Shown: piece after piece, positions 49,721 through 63,708 of the stretch
Layout of the letters: every line of letters begins with the position of its first letter
Position numbering within the stretch: position 1 is the stretch's first letter
Assembly: GCA_013399015.1 (NCBI GenBank)
Contig: VWZX01006814.1
Span: 3,446,699-3,510,698 of the forward strand
Length of the DNA stretch: 64,000 bases
Reading direction: 5' to 3'
From: Galbula dea
Taxonomy: Eukaryota; Chordata; Aves; Piciformes; Galbulidae
Translations under genes and position numbers: made by a program
The notes under the pieces: generated by a model
Database searches by the model: none
Told to the model about the DNA's origin: nothing
The model's input: only the letters and a program-made list of their open reading frames with translations

Positions 49721-52700
49721 CAGCAGGATGATAGTGGCATCTTGCAGTCATGAATGTTTGTGCCCAAGTAAAAGCATTGTAACTTGTATGCACAGAGTTA
49801 CAAGAAGCAATCCTCTCCAGCCATCCTGAAGTCAAAATACAGCTCCTTCTGAGCCTGAATCTAAATTATATTTCACATCCTATCGTTCCATACACAGCTA
49901 GGAATTGGGGAAAACAGACTGTTTCTCTGAAGACTCCTTTCTGTTTGAAAAAGCATGCTTGCTAAGGATGTCTTCATTTTTCCTCATCATCTACAGGACT
50001 CTATTACATACGCAGGAGGGATGCATTTTAAGTAAATCACTCCAGTCTGACTTCAAAGGAAAGTGAGTTGAACACGATGTGCCAAAGGGTTTACCATCTG
50101 CACCATTCCCATAAAGCATTGTTTCGTCCATCATACTTAGTGAGGAGACACCCACATGCATTTTCCACTTTCATTGTGAAAGCAGGAAATGTTTAATTAA
50201 AATCTACCTTAACCTACTATGTTTTCTCTTCATGCTGAAGTAACATCAGTTTCTGAGAGGGAGGATCTGTGAGTCTTGGCACCCAAGCAGCCTCAGCTGG
50301 CAGAGGGACAGAGCTGAAGAGATCTGGACAGATCCACTGTGATGATATCTGTGACCCTGGGATACAGGAATAAATTAGGTCTTGTACCAGGAAGAGCAGA
50401 ACTTGCTGTGTGCTGGGGAAATTCAACACACAAAGCTGTACTGGGCCAAACTCTGTTGTCATTTATACAGAATAACAGAAAATGGGGATGGCAAGACCCT
50501 CACCAGGAGACGCAGTCCACCTGTCTTGCTCCAGTCTGCCAACCTGATCAGACTTGGAGTTATAAGAGCTGAAGTGAGGGCAGCTGCAGATATTGTACTC
50601 CAGGATCTGTCCTGAACCATGGCTTGAGGTACAGAATTAGATTAAGAAACTTGGAGATGTTACTGATTTATATCCTCACGGCATCAGGCCAAAGAAAAAA
50701 CACTCCATCCAACTTAATATCCAGATCTTATTGTGTGGCATCTTTCATTTGTTAAGGGCTGAAAGGTTTTTCAGTCCCCTTTCACTGGCTATATAGTAAC
50801 ACAAATATTTCTGTTACATGTTAGTAATGTGGAAAGCAGCCCTATGGGTCATGAGTCGTTCAGGAGAAAGTTTAAGGCTGCAGATTCTTTTCCCAGAGAA
50901 AACTCCACTTCCAGTTATCATTATGTGTCTAACACAACATTGCTTCACCACAGGTGGTACTCTCATGTGCTTTTTGCTACAGCACTGCAAGTGCTAGGAG
51001 AGGCCTCTGTTCTGTTTTGGGAAAAACATAATCGCTGTATAACAGGAACTTTCCATGCAGTAAAGTAAGTAAAGTCCCTGGAGCCATCCACCACATCACT
51101 TTTGGAAACCTCTGTAGCATCAAGGTAGGCTCTGATCAATGTATTCTAAAAAAGTCTTATTTCCATTAAAATTTTCGGCCATTCTGGTATTCCTGAAATT
51201 GAAGTATTCTCCAAATTATTCAGTGTTTTGGGTCAAATCTGTCTGTGCAAATTTTTTGCAGAAGATGAGTGACCCAAGTCAAGCTAGAAGCAAATTAACA
51301 TTTGCAAATTTAATAAATTCCTCAGCCAGGTGTTAACTTTCTCATTTACAAGGAAATTTTGAGGCAGGGTTGTCAAAGATGAGAAGTGCTATTTAAAATC
51401 CATTGGGATTGTCATATTTATTAACATAATCACTGGGATTTTTCTATAATATATATGGTGTCTTTAGTGCTTAGAAGAACAGCAGCCAGAATATAGCACT
51501 AGCCATGATCCCACTATTGGAAGACACCCTTTGTCCATAGGAACATAATCCCTGGCTCATATAGCACATTAAAGTAGGCTAAACTTGCTTCCTCAGTTAA
51601 AGATGAGGAAAGTGAAAATAAGAAAAAAAAAAGTTATTCAGAAAACAGGATCCCCTTCTTCTATCAGACTGTAGCATCTTGCAGCAAAAGCAAGACTGGG
51701 AGATAATGAATTACCTATATACATTGTCATGTTTATGCATCCAAAGTGAGAAAAGGATGGGCAGATTTGTCCCACGTATCAGTTTTATGACAGCAGAGGT
51801 TTGACTCAGTCACTTTAATGCCACTTCTTTTCCCTTCATTCTCCCTTTAGTTCATCCTGGCATCACCCCATACTTCAACTCTACAGCCTCTTCCTCTTGT
51901 TTGCTCCAGAGAAAGGGAAGTAAACAGAAGCTGACATGAGCTCAGGAAAGAGACCAGAATAGAGCAAGAGTGTAAACTACTGTTGATTATAGAGCTGAAC
52001 TGCAGCAGTGTCAGCTTTAGAGGTTATAGAATGGCAAGCAGCAGAGCACAGACATGTTGTCATGACAATGAGTGTGCTAAAAAAATGTGGTTTCTCTGCT
52101 GGTTAAACTATTGAGAGAAAGGTGATCATTGCAGCAATAAACACTTCATGGATTTTACTGTCTTGAGGAGCAAAGTAACAGAGTCTGAAATGTAGTAACA
52201 GTAGAGACAAATTATCTGTTATTGATGAAACGGTCCAGACTTTCCTATCTGTATTGATGGGCACTAGTGCTCTAGTGCCACACAGCACACAAAAGGATCT
52301 GTTTAGGCTGTTTCCACTATCTGCCTAGGTCTCATTGACTAACCCAAAATCCTCCTAAATTAGCAAGAGCTTCTCTAGAAAATCAAACCCTATTCTACAG
52401 ACTGAGTGCCAGTCTGTAGAATGAGCTATGAGGATTACAGTGTTACCATGCAAATTTCCAGCCCAGATGTGGACTGAATTATTGAGCTTATAAGGAAGAA
52501 GCATCGGACAGGTTCCTTGATTAAAATAATTGCTTGGAGAGGAAGTATCATGTGGCAAACCTCAGGCTGGCTGGTTATAAATGGGCTTAAGAGGGGAATT
52601 GTGATAGTAGTTGGATTTTCTGTTTACTTTTCTGCCTGGTTTCAGGCAGCAAGCAACATTTGCTGCACCATCAGTTACAGAAAACTGCATGATACCTCCC

Positions 52701-53984
52701 TCATGTCCTTCCAGCACTTTCAGCCAGAGACACTTTATACAGTATCAAGCAGTTTTGTGTCCTTCTGCTGATAAGAGAGTCCCTGACATATAAGATGCTC
52801 CAGAACCCATGCTGATCAGAGCAAGGGAGGGTCAGCCATGCAGTGAGGCTGCCTAGTTAAGATCCCAAATTCCTGACCTGCCTTAGCAGGATATGGGGAA
52901 ACGGAGATGAATTAGATAAGGCAGACATGAAAGCCAACAACCTACAGACACATCCTTTCCTCTCTCTTCATGTATCCATTTTGTACAGAACACCTGCAGA
53001 CTGACTCTTCTGCATGGTTGCAGTGCCACACTCAACCCATCCAACAAAGATACAATAAGTACCTCTGGATCAAACATATAGTACAGTCCAATGCCTTAAG
53101 ACTGCAAAGGAGGTGGGAAAAGGAGAGAAATAGGAGACGAGTACTCAACAAAAGTGCAAGAAACACCACAGTAAGTGTGAGTCTTAGCACGGTACTCTCC
53201 ACATCTCTCACAGCTCCACTACTCATCCAGGCTTTCTTTGCAGCCTGCTCTCCCCTGCAAGATGGGTGTGTCAAAATTGGAGGGACAGTGTACAAGTCCA
53301 ACAGTCACAGCCTGAAGACTGCATGCCTATCACCACAAGAAGCTGGTGCCAATGAAGAATTCTGACTTTATATTTTTTTTTAACCAAATTCCCTGTTTAA
53401 TTAGACCAGTGATAAGGGGAACACCATGCCATGATCTGACAACAGTCTGCCTCAAAATGTACAGTTCTCTGGCTAGAGGATGCCTTTTTCCTTTTCTCTT
53501 GTGTTCATGAACTATTTACCTTTGATCCTAAGGAAGCAGATAATGGTTCTTTTTGAACAAAGACAAACAGATAGTAATAGACTTCTTGGTTCATGGAGGG
53601 TTTTCTTTGTTTTCAAGTCAAAACCCACTGGCTCAAAGCCAGCCAGCTGTCTTGAGTTTCTGGATGTGGCTCTTAAACAAGGTTTTAAAACTACACCCAG
53701 CATAGTTTAATTGATGAAGATCATATTTTTGAGCTTTGCAAGGAAGACATATCAAACAATAAGGAACTATGGAGGCCAGCTTGTCATATTTAACAAACTG
53801 TCTATCAGCCTGTCCATGGGTCTTCTGTTTTTACAAAAATAAATCTCTAACTAGCCTTCCCTAGTCTCAGTGTTGTCTCTCTCTACCAAAGCAGACATCT
53901 CTCGCTATGTTGAACTCTAAAAAGCAGGAATAGTCCATACCTTTCTGCTTAAGCATGAACGATCACATTTGTGTCCTGCTTTGT
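49721..53984. other. Intergenic sequence, no recognisable gene
   Basis: Several overlapping short frames (50217-50615, 52517-52793, 52970-53365 with 131 codons) show no family resemblance. I see no clear CR1 fragment. Confidence 0.45.
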
Positions 53985-54110
53985 AATGTTGGGGATCTAT
54001 GCCACTTCTCTAAGACTATTCCATACCTTACTAACTCACACTAGCAGGAAGTTTTGCTTGATATTCCTCCTTCTTCAGCTGGCCTAGGTATATTCAGGTA
54101 TCTTATTCAA
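53985..54110 (-). mobile_element. Possible ancient CR1/L3-type relic
   Basis: 'tagcaggaagttttgcttga' and 'tattcctcc' resemble the reversed CR1/L3 motif 'aggaagtttttcctgatattcagcc'. This is a weak relic with uncertain limits. Confidence 0.35.
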
Positions 54111-56289
54111 AGCCATTCTCCAGGACACCTCCCATTATATTTCTAATCCCAATTCCTTTCCAACAAGTTCTCCATCTGCGTTCACTGCAGTCTTCTTCAA
54201 CAGCACAACAAGACTGATATCTAACAAATACTGTTTATTTTCTTTCCTTTCACAGCTCACCTGAACCTCTTTCCTTCAGGCAGTCATCTTCCTGCAGAAT
54301 CAAGAACACATGATGTCAATAACATTTTCAAAGCTAGGTCCTGTTTTGAAGACACATCTGCATTCAAGCCCAGCAGGGCACACCATAGTTCACCTGCTGC
54401 AGCTGTTGAGAATGGCTCCTGCTAGGCCTCCAGGCACCAGAGAGGGACTCCCAGCTCTTCTGATCTCAATCAGAGGTAAGCTTTCATCTCCAGTGAAACC
54501 AGAATTTCCACAATGAGGATGTGTCTTAGACAATGCAAGTGAACATTGGAGTTTTACCTCTCAGTTTGGCCACAGAAGCCCACCAGGTATTTTGATTCCT
54601 CTCTTTGAAATTCCATTTTATTTACCAGTAGCCATTAACAACCATGCCATTCTGCTGACTGTGCAGGATCTCAAGCACTTGGAGGTCCAATATGGCTGGA
54701 AGAATTTTCCTCCTTGGCCATATTTCTTCTCATGATGCTTCAAAACAGGTCAAAGGACAGACAGAAGGTTACTGTGACCACATCATAAAATAAGCAAGAA
54801 TAAATGATCGTTACTTAAATGGGACATCAAGCTACAAATGGTCATGGAGTTTACCCAGGGAAACAAAATGGGACTCCCTTCTTTCAAAAGAGGGTCTGGG
54901 AAGCAAGGGCTCTGTTCTGGAGGGGAAAAGCCAGGCTGATATATTGTGAGCAGCACCCACAGACAGACCATCTCCATTTCACTCACCAAAACAACAAATG
55001 TGGGAATTTCACATCTAGAAAACTACTGATGTATTCATTTTGCATCTAGAGAGGAGAGACAGCATATATTTTCTGTAGTGGAACTCCACTGTGCCCTAAG
55101 TGGCTCATGTCACCAGTACTAACAATGTCCCAGTTACTAGCTTACCACTCATACTGGAGGGACAAATCTTGCACCACAAAGATGTGCTATTTCTTCCTAT
55201 TCCGTCACACATATAAGGAAATCACTAAGAAGACTTCTTTTCCAAGTGGAAATTAAGGCATGTTTCCCATTTGCCTGACTCCTTAGTATATATGTTATTT
55301 TTAAAGGAATTAAAGTTCATCACCTCCAGCCATCAGGCCACTCTTCTTACACAAAATTTTACTGCTCATAGAAGTTGTCACACAAAGGTTAAATGATTTG
55401 TCCAAGTCCAGGAGCACATAACCAACTGGGGACTGTAATTAAGGTGCACCAAGGCTCCTTTCCTGTACAGTCACACTGCTGTCTGCACTGTGATGATTTC
55501 ACTCACCAAAACACGGTCATGGACAAAGAATGGACTCTGCAAAAACAGCCCCTTATCTGCTCCTGCCTGCCTCTTGTCCAAGTCATGTGTGATTAGCTTA
55601 CTGACATAAACACCCCTCTGGAGCCAAAGCAGCTGCAGCAGCAAGCTGTGCTCTGACACAGTTCATGCCTTTACAGCAGTGTAAGAGCAGTAGCTATGAT
55701 CTAGCTGAGTCCAGGAGCTTTGCTGTTTATAGGGCTGGAAGAAGAATGCAGCTTGATTGTAAAGTATCAAGTTGATCTGGTTGAGATCAATCACTCTGGC
55801 AAGCAGAAAAAAAAAGTCAATCCCGATTTGCAACAATAACTACAGTGAGTATGAAGTCAAGATTATCTGGAAGGAACAAATATAGGACATAGAAATGTAA
55901 TTTTTTTTTTTAATTTGTCAATAGGAAGCAAAGAGATTCAAAGTAATTGGGGCTGGGGATACTAGGAGTAGGTGTCGGCAGAGCCTCTACGTGTTGTGAC
56001 TCCAACCACATCTATTTTAAACAATTACTTCTGTGAAAATTAAAACTGTAGGAAGCTTCTTTTCAACATCTCTCCTTATTACACATGAAAGAAGTCTAAA
56101 CTCAAAAATTGAATGGTGCTTCTAACCTGGAGGCCTCATTTAACTGCACAAAGTTACTCTCTTCTCAGGCAACCCTGACTGGAGCCCAGCTGTCTCCACT
56201 GCACCCTACTTGGCTCTTACTGCAAGGTATGTCCACCTCTTCTTGTCCTATATCCAGAAGAGAACAATTAATTCCTCTCTTCTTTGCAG
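54111..56289. other. Intergenic sequence, no recognisable gene
   Basis: This contains a splice-bounded segment at 54256-54475 that is not open throughout (see findings). A T-run lies at 55902-55912. No gene is recognised. Confidence 0.45.
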
Positions 56290-56540
56290 GAACATTTTAC
56301 ACTGTCATTGTGTCCCCTTAGCGATGTCTCCGGAATAAACAAACCTAGTTCTTTCAGTCTTTCCACTCCAGTCACAGTGTCAAGGCCTCTGGTTGTTCTC
56401 ACTGCTTGCTTTTGGGATCATGCCACTAAAAGTTGGCACTCAAACCTGGACACAAGCATTGGCAGTAGAATAATGCCAGACATTGATTTGCTACTCTGTT
56501 TTCAATAGAGCGGAGGGATTTTATGTCTTGCACGTGACTG
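56290..56540 (-). mobile_element. Old CR1 ORF2 fragment, internal segment
   Basis: The plus strand reads 'cactgtcattgtgtcccctt', 'aataaacaaacctagttctt', 'tcagtctttcc', 'caaacctggacacaagcatt' and 'atagagcggagggatt'. These parallel the reversed CR1/L3 segment (usually 'atcatgtcccc', 'aaacaaacccagttc', 'agaactggacacaatactc', 'agagcggga'). In sense orientation this is the region just upstream of the ERLRELGLFSLEKRRLRGD motif. All frames are broken. It is clearly older than the 3'-end copies elsewhere in the window. Confidence 0.65.
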
Positions 56541-59500
56541 CAGCTTGTGGTGCTTGTGTAAGAGTGGTCACCACTCCCCAGAGACTTTACAACATCTCAG
56601 GATTATCAGGGATTATCAGACCTTTTCGCTGAGAGAGAAACAAGGGCCCTACCCGCTTAGTCCTACTCCCACAAGAATGTCTTTTCATGGTACAGTGACT
56701 GGTGCCAAAAGTAATAAGAGCAGGAAATGGGTATAAAGAGGAAAAGACAAGTTCATTGGAATCAGTAGGCAGTAATCCCACAGACCAAACTCTGATGAAG
56801 ATGCTGAAGTTGTTGCAAGTTGCAGTCCAGCCTCATAACAGTCCAGAAGGGTGCCACTGGAAAAGTGATTTAACCTGCCTGTTCCTTTGATTTCTCTCCT
56901 AACTTTGACCTAACTAGCTTGGTTTAGGTCTGTAGGAGAGCACATGTGTCACCACATACCAGATTCAGTCATTTCTTAATTCACTCAAATCTCTGACCTC
57001 CATTGTAGTACAACTGTTAGTAGCAACTCAAGTAAAAAGTGGAGAGTTAATGGCAGCTGCTCAACCCAGCCTCCATAAATAGATGACAGTGAATCTGCAA
57101 TTTCAGGAACAGTTGATTGTGAGCTGCAGAGACCTAGTAAACAGCAAGATGCCCTAATGTTTGTGCCAGAAGCCCTCCTGTGCCTTCCAAAAATGTCTTT
57201 CCTGGGTCTGAGACTCATCAGTCAGGGAAAAAAAGCAATACCACATGATGTGGTTTGCAGTAATCCATGAGTTCTGTAGACAACTCATGATGAACAACAA
57301 CTACGCAAAGCAATTAGGAAGGCAGAGAGTTCATAGAGAACCTATGGCCTGAAATATGTTTGCATAAACAAACTCCTTGAATCATTATGAATAATTAATG
57401 TGTAAACCCCCCCACCAATCTAATTCCTGGATAGTCTGCAGAATAAAAGGACAAATAAATCATAAGGAACAAGATGTTTGCTTAGTGAGAATAGCAAAGT
57501 TAACTACAAGCTTAGCAGTTTCAGATTTCAAGGCTACAGTGAGTAGCTTGTGGTTACTGTCAAGAACAGCTGGAGCTCTGAGATGTCTCCACAACATGTC
57601 TGCTATTTAACGTAGCAATATCATTCTGTCTGCAGGAGACCTTTCAAATGAGGACTGCAAAGTGGTTCACAGCTATTCACCTTCACAAAAGCCCAGTGAG
57701 GGTAGAGAGAGTACATGTTAGATACAATTAAGGCATTGTTACTAGTCCATTACCAATTTATTGGCAAGTGTAAGTTTTTGTTACCAAGTTTATGAGGGAG
57801 TTATATACATTAAGTAGAACAACTAACAGAGAAAACAAAAAAACCCAAACTCCACAGTGACATATTTGTATATTATTGTCTTGTTGATTGAAAAGGAGGG
57901 GGAAAAGGTGTTCTAGTTAAGTCAAATTCAAAATTAGGCTCTTACAATGAAAAATTATATACTACCCAAGAATGGCTTGGCTTCATCAGACACTGAGCAA
58001 AACTAGAGAAGCATAGGACTGGCAGAGCTCTCTTAAATGCCTCCAGTAATTTACTCACACTGACTAACTACCCCTCTCACTGCATCTTTTTTAATGAAAA
58101 AGATGTAATTTCTAGAAATTGGGAAATTTTTCTAAGCATAAAAATGGGTAGAATGGTTAAGGTGGCAAATACTGTGATCTGTTGTTAAAGGTAATGTCAT
58201 TTCAAGATAAATACCTTTTGTTCTACTTGGGACATCCCCATGAAGAAGCATCATGCTGAGGAGGTTGCTAACACATAATGCTGAATGTTGTTTCCTTCCT
58301 CTTTCATAAAGTAAACTAATTACAAACAGAGGAGTCTGACAAGAAGGCTTTGTAATTTTCATGGAGGGCTTTCATTGATGACCTAATCCTGCAAGGGGCT
58401 AATTACCCTTCAATCTTCTCCAAATCCCTAGGAATCTGATCTAGCGCTACCAGGCTGGATCAGAGCCTCCTCTCTGCTGTCTCTTTAGTTTTAAGACTAT
58501 TAACCTTATTTCTTCACCTTTATTGTGGCTTCATCATCCATGAAGGAACCCTGAACTCATTGGTGATTTGGCATCACCAGCACAGCTTGTCAGGAAAAGT
58601 GTAGGGATGGACTGGAGCTGCCAAGGCTGGGCTGACATCTGAATCGTGGTCTGTTGCTTGGGAATTTACAGAGCCCATAACAGAGAGAGAAAATCAGACA
58701 TAAATTTCTGAAGATTTCTGAGTCAGACAAGATTATTGTCAGACTCCAATGTCAACACAACACAGGGTTTTAAATGCAGGAGAGTAATTTTGCTCAGAAA
58801 AGACTTTGAGATGAGTTATGATGAAAAGAAAGACACTGAGACCAAAGCCAGACCCAGGGTCACTTCAGCTCTATTTCTAGTTATCGCTGTGCTTTAAGAC
58901 TATGATCATTTTCTTGTAAGATGTAGTTATGTAGCTTTAATTACAGCCATATTTTCAGAAGTACAGAGCATGTGTTTATCCCCTTTACCCCCAGGAAACT
59001 GTGGAATGTTGAGTACTTCACCTTATGCCAGGTGTTTGGTGCTAACTGCAAACTGAAGAGAGACTTCTCAGTGTCTGGTGCCTAAAGAAAGGATTCGCCA
59101 TCAGAAATATTTTTTTGCCTGCAGAGTCAGAATATCATAATTTAATACGTTATAACAAATTGAGCAAACTGGTGAACAGTGAGGCAATTTATCATTACCT
59201 CAGCATGATTTTATGATAGATCAACAGAAAAAAAATGTTCATGACCTAGTCCACAACTATCAAAGAGCAAAATGTGCACAGGTGACAAATATCTTAATCC
59301 AAAAACAGCAGTACCAAGGCCACCAAGAAATGGTCAGCACAGGTGTCTTGTAGCCAGTTAGAAAAGGTTAGCAGAAGCAGATATGTTGCTGTAATCATTG
59401 GCTTAAACACAGTGAATGTGTTTAGAACTAGGTACAACAGGATTCCAGCACTTTTCCTTTTCCACTTGGCAGAGGACTCCAATTCAGCCAGGGCAGTACA

Positions 59501-62500
59501 TTAATTAATGGCAGGCTAGTTCACCTCTACCTGAGGTAGGTGCAAGCCAACCGTTTATTATGTAACAATTGAACCACAGCAGTTTTCACTCAATGACATG
59601 GATTGACTATCTCTAAGGTTGATGTTAAGGATGTTTAAGCTGCTTTTTCAGCAGTTTCCAGAACCAGATATCAAAGACATTTACCAGAGAAGTCCAAAGC
59701 AGCAGGTTTGAAAAAAACCCACAGAATTAGACCAAAGTTGTTGCAATAGATTTCCATGGAGAGAGTTTTTTTAAGAAAACTGTCAGATTTTGGGGTTTCT
59801 TATAATAAATAAACTATGATTATTCACACCAAATGAAAGCAGTCAGGATCTCCACATTTTTTGGAGGGGTCCATCCGTTATTGCTTTAAAGTAGCTTTGC
59901 TCTGTTTGAGTGTAGTAAAGATAATATCTACCTGAGCATGTGGCGTGACAGGTTGGTGTGTATTTGAGCTAGCTGAGAGAACACACGGGGTTACAGGTGG
60001 ATGCTAACAGGCAGCAAATACTGCTTATGAAATCTAAGGCAAGACATGTTTTTCCTCTTAACCAGAAAAAATAAAAATTTGGCTTTAAAGATACCAAGGC
60101 CACTTAGGAGGACTGAAAGACAGGTTTAGAAACTAAAATTTGCAACTTGGCATTCCCCAAAAGCTTCAAAAGGCACTCTTAATGCACCCCAAAAGGAATA
60201 AGCATTCAGCTTTTTCACATGTTGTGACATGATCTCAACTATTCAGAGCTCTTTCCCAGGGTACTGCCCTAAGTTAGTATGAACTGCAATTGACTTTTCT
60301 TGATTAAAAAAATCCAGCATACATTTTCTCCCGGTGGGAGCCCTAACCCATTTCCCTACAGCATCCGAAGCTTCAGTCCTACATGTAGAGACACTCAGCC
60401 AACAACACTGGGCTGCCCAGACATCCAAATCAGTCTTAGGCACGTACCCACCATCACAGCCAGCCAAAGCTGAACCCCTAGCCATGCTGCTCAAGTCAGT
60501 CTTTTGCTGTCCAGGACATATATACAGATTTCCTACACATCTGAAAATGTTGGTTCCACCCCAAGCCATCTGAATTATTCATTTTGCACAGTCCACTCAC
60601 TAGCTTATGTGCTTTAGTCCTCCATGATGTGAAAGAGAAAGAAACAGTTTATTGACTTACTTCACTAACCAGCATGTTGCTTGACATCAAAACACTGTCA
60701 CTGTATCTTTTCACTGCACCTCACATGCACACCTCAGAGGGTGCTTATTAGCTTTTTGTTCTAATTAGAATTTGAGATGATATTTCCCAGAACATGCAAT
60801 TAACTTCCTATGGATTGGTAAACTTCAAGATGAAGATATAAACCAACTTCTTGCAGACAGTATGCATTGAAGCAGGAATAGACTAAAATCTCACAGGACT
60901 TCTAGTCCACTCCTCTGCCCTGATTTCCAACCACATTCTTGCTGTATAAACAGAGGCTCTGGCCACTGCAGTGTTTTCTGGCCTACTATAAAATGCTTCA
61001 CTACCTCTCTCAAATGAACCACTAGTGCTTAAAAAAAGAGGCAGCCTTAGTAAGGCTTTTCTCACAGTGCCAGTGTCTCTGCCTAGGAGTTTGGTTGTCA
61101 AGAAGGTACAGGGAGATTCAGACAGTGAAACTTAGCAAACAGAGCATTTAAAGGCAACTCTTAGTTATAATTTAGATTAATGACCACATTATTATTGTTC
61201 CAGATTAATATTATTTCAGATTATAAAATTACTGTCAAATGATTATGGGTATTAACTTTATGAAAATTACATCGACAGCAAAAGAACAGTCCGCTTCCAG
61301 AAACACCAAACCTGGCTCATTCTTGGCAAAGTTTGAACATTGCTTTTGCCCAAGGAGAATTCATTCCTGCAGGGAATGGTAACACAATGGCAAACGCACT
61401 CTTTGAACTGGGCCATCAGTCAGGGCCCCAACCAGCAACAGCAAATCTAGATCATGCAGATAGCAAAGTGTCACTGAGAAAGGTGACTGGGTGAGGTACT
61501 TCAAAGCTGAGCTACGGACCTCCTCTGAGAGGAATGGAGTGAGGCTGGGTAAGGGAAAGCTGAAAAGTATCAGCTAGATAGGCAAAGAGCCAGCTCTTCA
61601 GCTAGCATAAATTGGTGCAACTCCTTTTGTATTAGATTCCTGTATGACAAATAAACACATCTGGCACAAGTCAGAAGTTTTACTCCCAGTTCAAACTTCT
61701 TCTGCATGTACAAGACCAAACACATTTTCTGAGACACATTTCCAGAACCACAACACCATCTTCCTTCACTCCCTAATGAGACCTCAGTCCAGGGCTCTTC
61801 GCAATTCTCATGAAATACAGGAAAAAAGAGACCTGACCTCAATCCTGTGGTGGAAAGCAGAGGATTTTTTTAAATCTAGGCACTTCTAAAGAGCACTAGG
61901 AAAAAAAAAGAGTCCTCAGTTCATTCTGGGAGGGTTGAATAGAATTGATCTCACTGGTCAAAGTCAGCCTTTTCCTGAGTTTTGACTTTTTAGCAGCAAG
62001 GCAACACAGATTTCAGGAGACAACAAAGCTTCAGCTTGACTGTTCCTCAGCATCTTCTCGCACAGTGTATAAGAAAGAGAATCAGCATGCTTGTAAGAGA
62101 GCCTTCAGATGGAAAAAACTGTCTAAACAAAGGCTGAGTTACTCTGGCAGGGTATTCCATAGCATTAGGGGTTATTTCTATGTGTTCAAATTCATTTAGT
62201 GCTTTTCAAAATGTTGATACACTTGGTCCTGCATATGCTGATCAACACATCAACCACAACTCTCGAGTTAGCAGGAATTAACAGGCATTCACTACTTTGG
62301 ACCCCCTAAGTCAAACTCAGTGTGCCTACTAGTATAGCACACACTACTACAAAGCGTACCTCATGTAGTTATGGTTTCGCACACACTGTATAGGGCTGGA
62401 GAGTGGGGCTGCCTCTGTTATTTAATACTTTTGTTTTATATTTTCATGGCATTGTTTAACTCAAAGCAAGTATGTTCAGTATTTGGCACACTGTCACGTG

Positions 62501-62939
62501 TAATCGAGAGATAATGTCAATGGAATTGCATGTTGTCACAGGATAACAGCCTCCCGCTGTTGCTGAAATGCCAAACTGAAGTCGAGGCATTTATGGAAAA
62601 TAAACGTCAAGTCAAAGACAAAATGTTTATTTTAAAAACAAGAGACATGGATCTTGTGGCAGTGTCCCAATATGTCTCTATTTCTCTAATAACAAATGTC
62701 CAGTGTGAATAGAGCCAAGTGACAGTTTCTTCCTGGGACAAGATGAAAGGTTGAAGCCTGATCACTTCACATGAAGATTTGCAGAATTGTTTCTCATCTG
62801 CTCTCCTTCAGTTCTCCTTTTAGTCAAACTGTCCAGGTAACAGACACAAAATGGTTTCTCAGATGTATACTAAGTTTACAAAGAGATTTACAGGACAGCA
62901 GGAAGAAAAATTTGCCTTTATATAGTCCTTTTTCTCCAG
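56541..62939. other. Intergenic sequence, possible conserved noncoding stretches
   Basis: No gene or clear transposon is recognised over 6.4 kb. Stretches at 59130-59210, 61150-61275 and 62440-62720 are repeat-free and rich in homeodomain-type ATTA/TAAT cores or an E-box (CACGTG, about 62496). They could be regulatory DNA of the downstream gene. The sequence alone cannot confirm this. Confidence 0.4.
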
Positions 62940-63015
62940 AGAAACAATGACAATAACATGAAGCTCACTGAAGTCAATGAGAGGCATTCCAGGCATTTCA
63001 GTGGGCTTTGACTAA
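62940..63015. repeat. Possible amniote relic repeat
   Basis: 'gctcactgaagtcaatgaga' and 'ggcatttcagtgggctttga' followed by 'ctaatgcctt' resemble the widespread amniote motif 'cactgaagtcaatgggag...atttcagtgggctttggatcagg'. The match is from memory; family name not assigned. Confidence 0.45.
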
Positions 63016-63708
63016 TGCCTTAAGAGAAGGAACAGCTAATATTTTAAGAGGATATTATGCTAATAATGGCGGTGTCTGAATTTGATTGCAGTGAGGGCAT
63101 GGTTGGACCAAGGCTGGACATGGAAGACAAGGTTGTTCTGGGCCATAAGAGGCAAGACAGTCACCCCTCTCCTCTGGCAGGTAATAGCTCATCCCAGTTG
63201 TTAGCCCACAGAAGATTTCTGCTCTGTCCACACCAGCCTCATAGCCACAGAGAAACTGTTGATGCACTTCATTTCTTCAATAAAGCTCCCTTAAATCCAA
63301 CTTGTTATCCAGTAGCAAAGATGACCAATTTTCTTTTCTTCTTTTTTTTTTTAAAAGAGAAAACTGAAGGCTACTTGTCAAGACCCAAGTTGCTGAGATA
63401 TGGTAAGAAACCACATTAAACATATCTGAAGTTGGGAATTAGAGTTTTATCAAACCTAACTATAAAGGCCTAAGTGATGAGACATCCACTGCTACTCCTG
63501 GCAAAAAAACTGCTTTGACATCCTAAAAGCTCTTTCAGATATTCGTATCAAATTTTCCTTTTCATCATGTTAACACTCATTAAATCTCCTTGTATTCATC
63601 TAAATTATTCACCTCACTCCCTGACAATTTTTTCTGCCTCCAACAGAGATCGTCTTCAACAAACTAAAATTGCCTCTCCAGACTCCTCATCCACTAACCA
63701 CACCATAC
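63016..63708. other. Intergenic sequence, no recognisable gene
   Basis: A C/T-rich low-complexity run lies at 63330-63353. 'gacatccactgctactcctg' followed by 'gcaaa' near 63482 hints at a very old reversed CR1, but too little is preserved to call it. Confidence 0.4.

Noticed and set aside
52970..53365. 131-codon plus-strand frame
   Set aside because: The composition is unremarkable, it overlaps a minus-strand frame of similar quality, and no homolog is recognised.
60243..60569. 108-codon minus-strand frame, considered as an endogenous retroviral remnant
   Set aside because: No retroviral motif, terminal repeat or primer-binding site can be seen.
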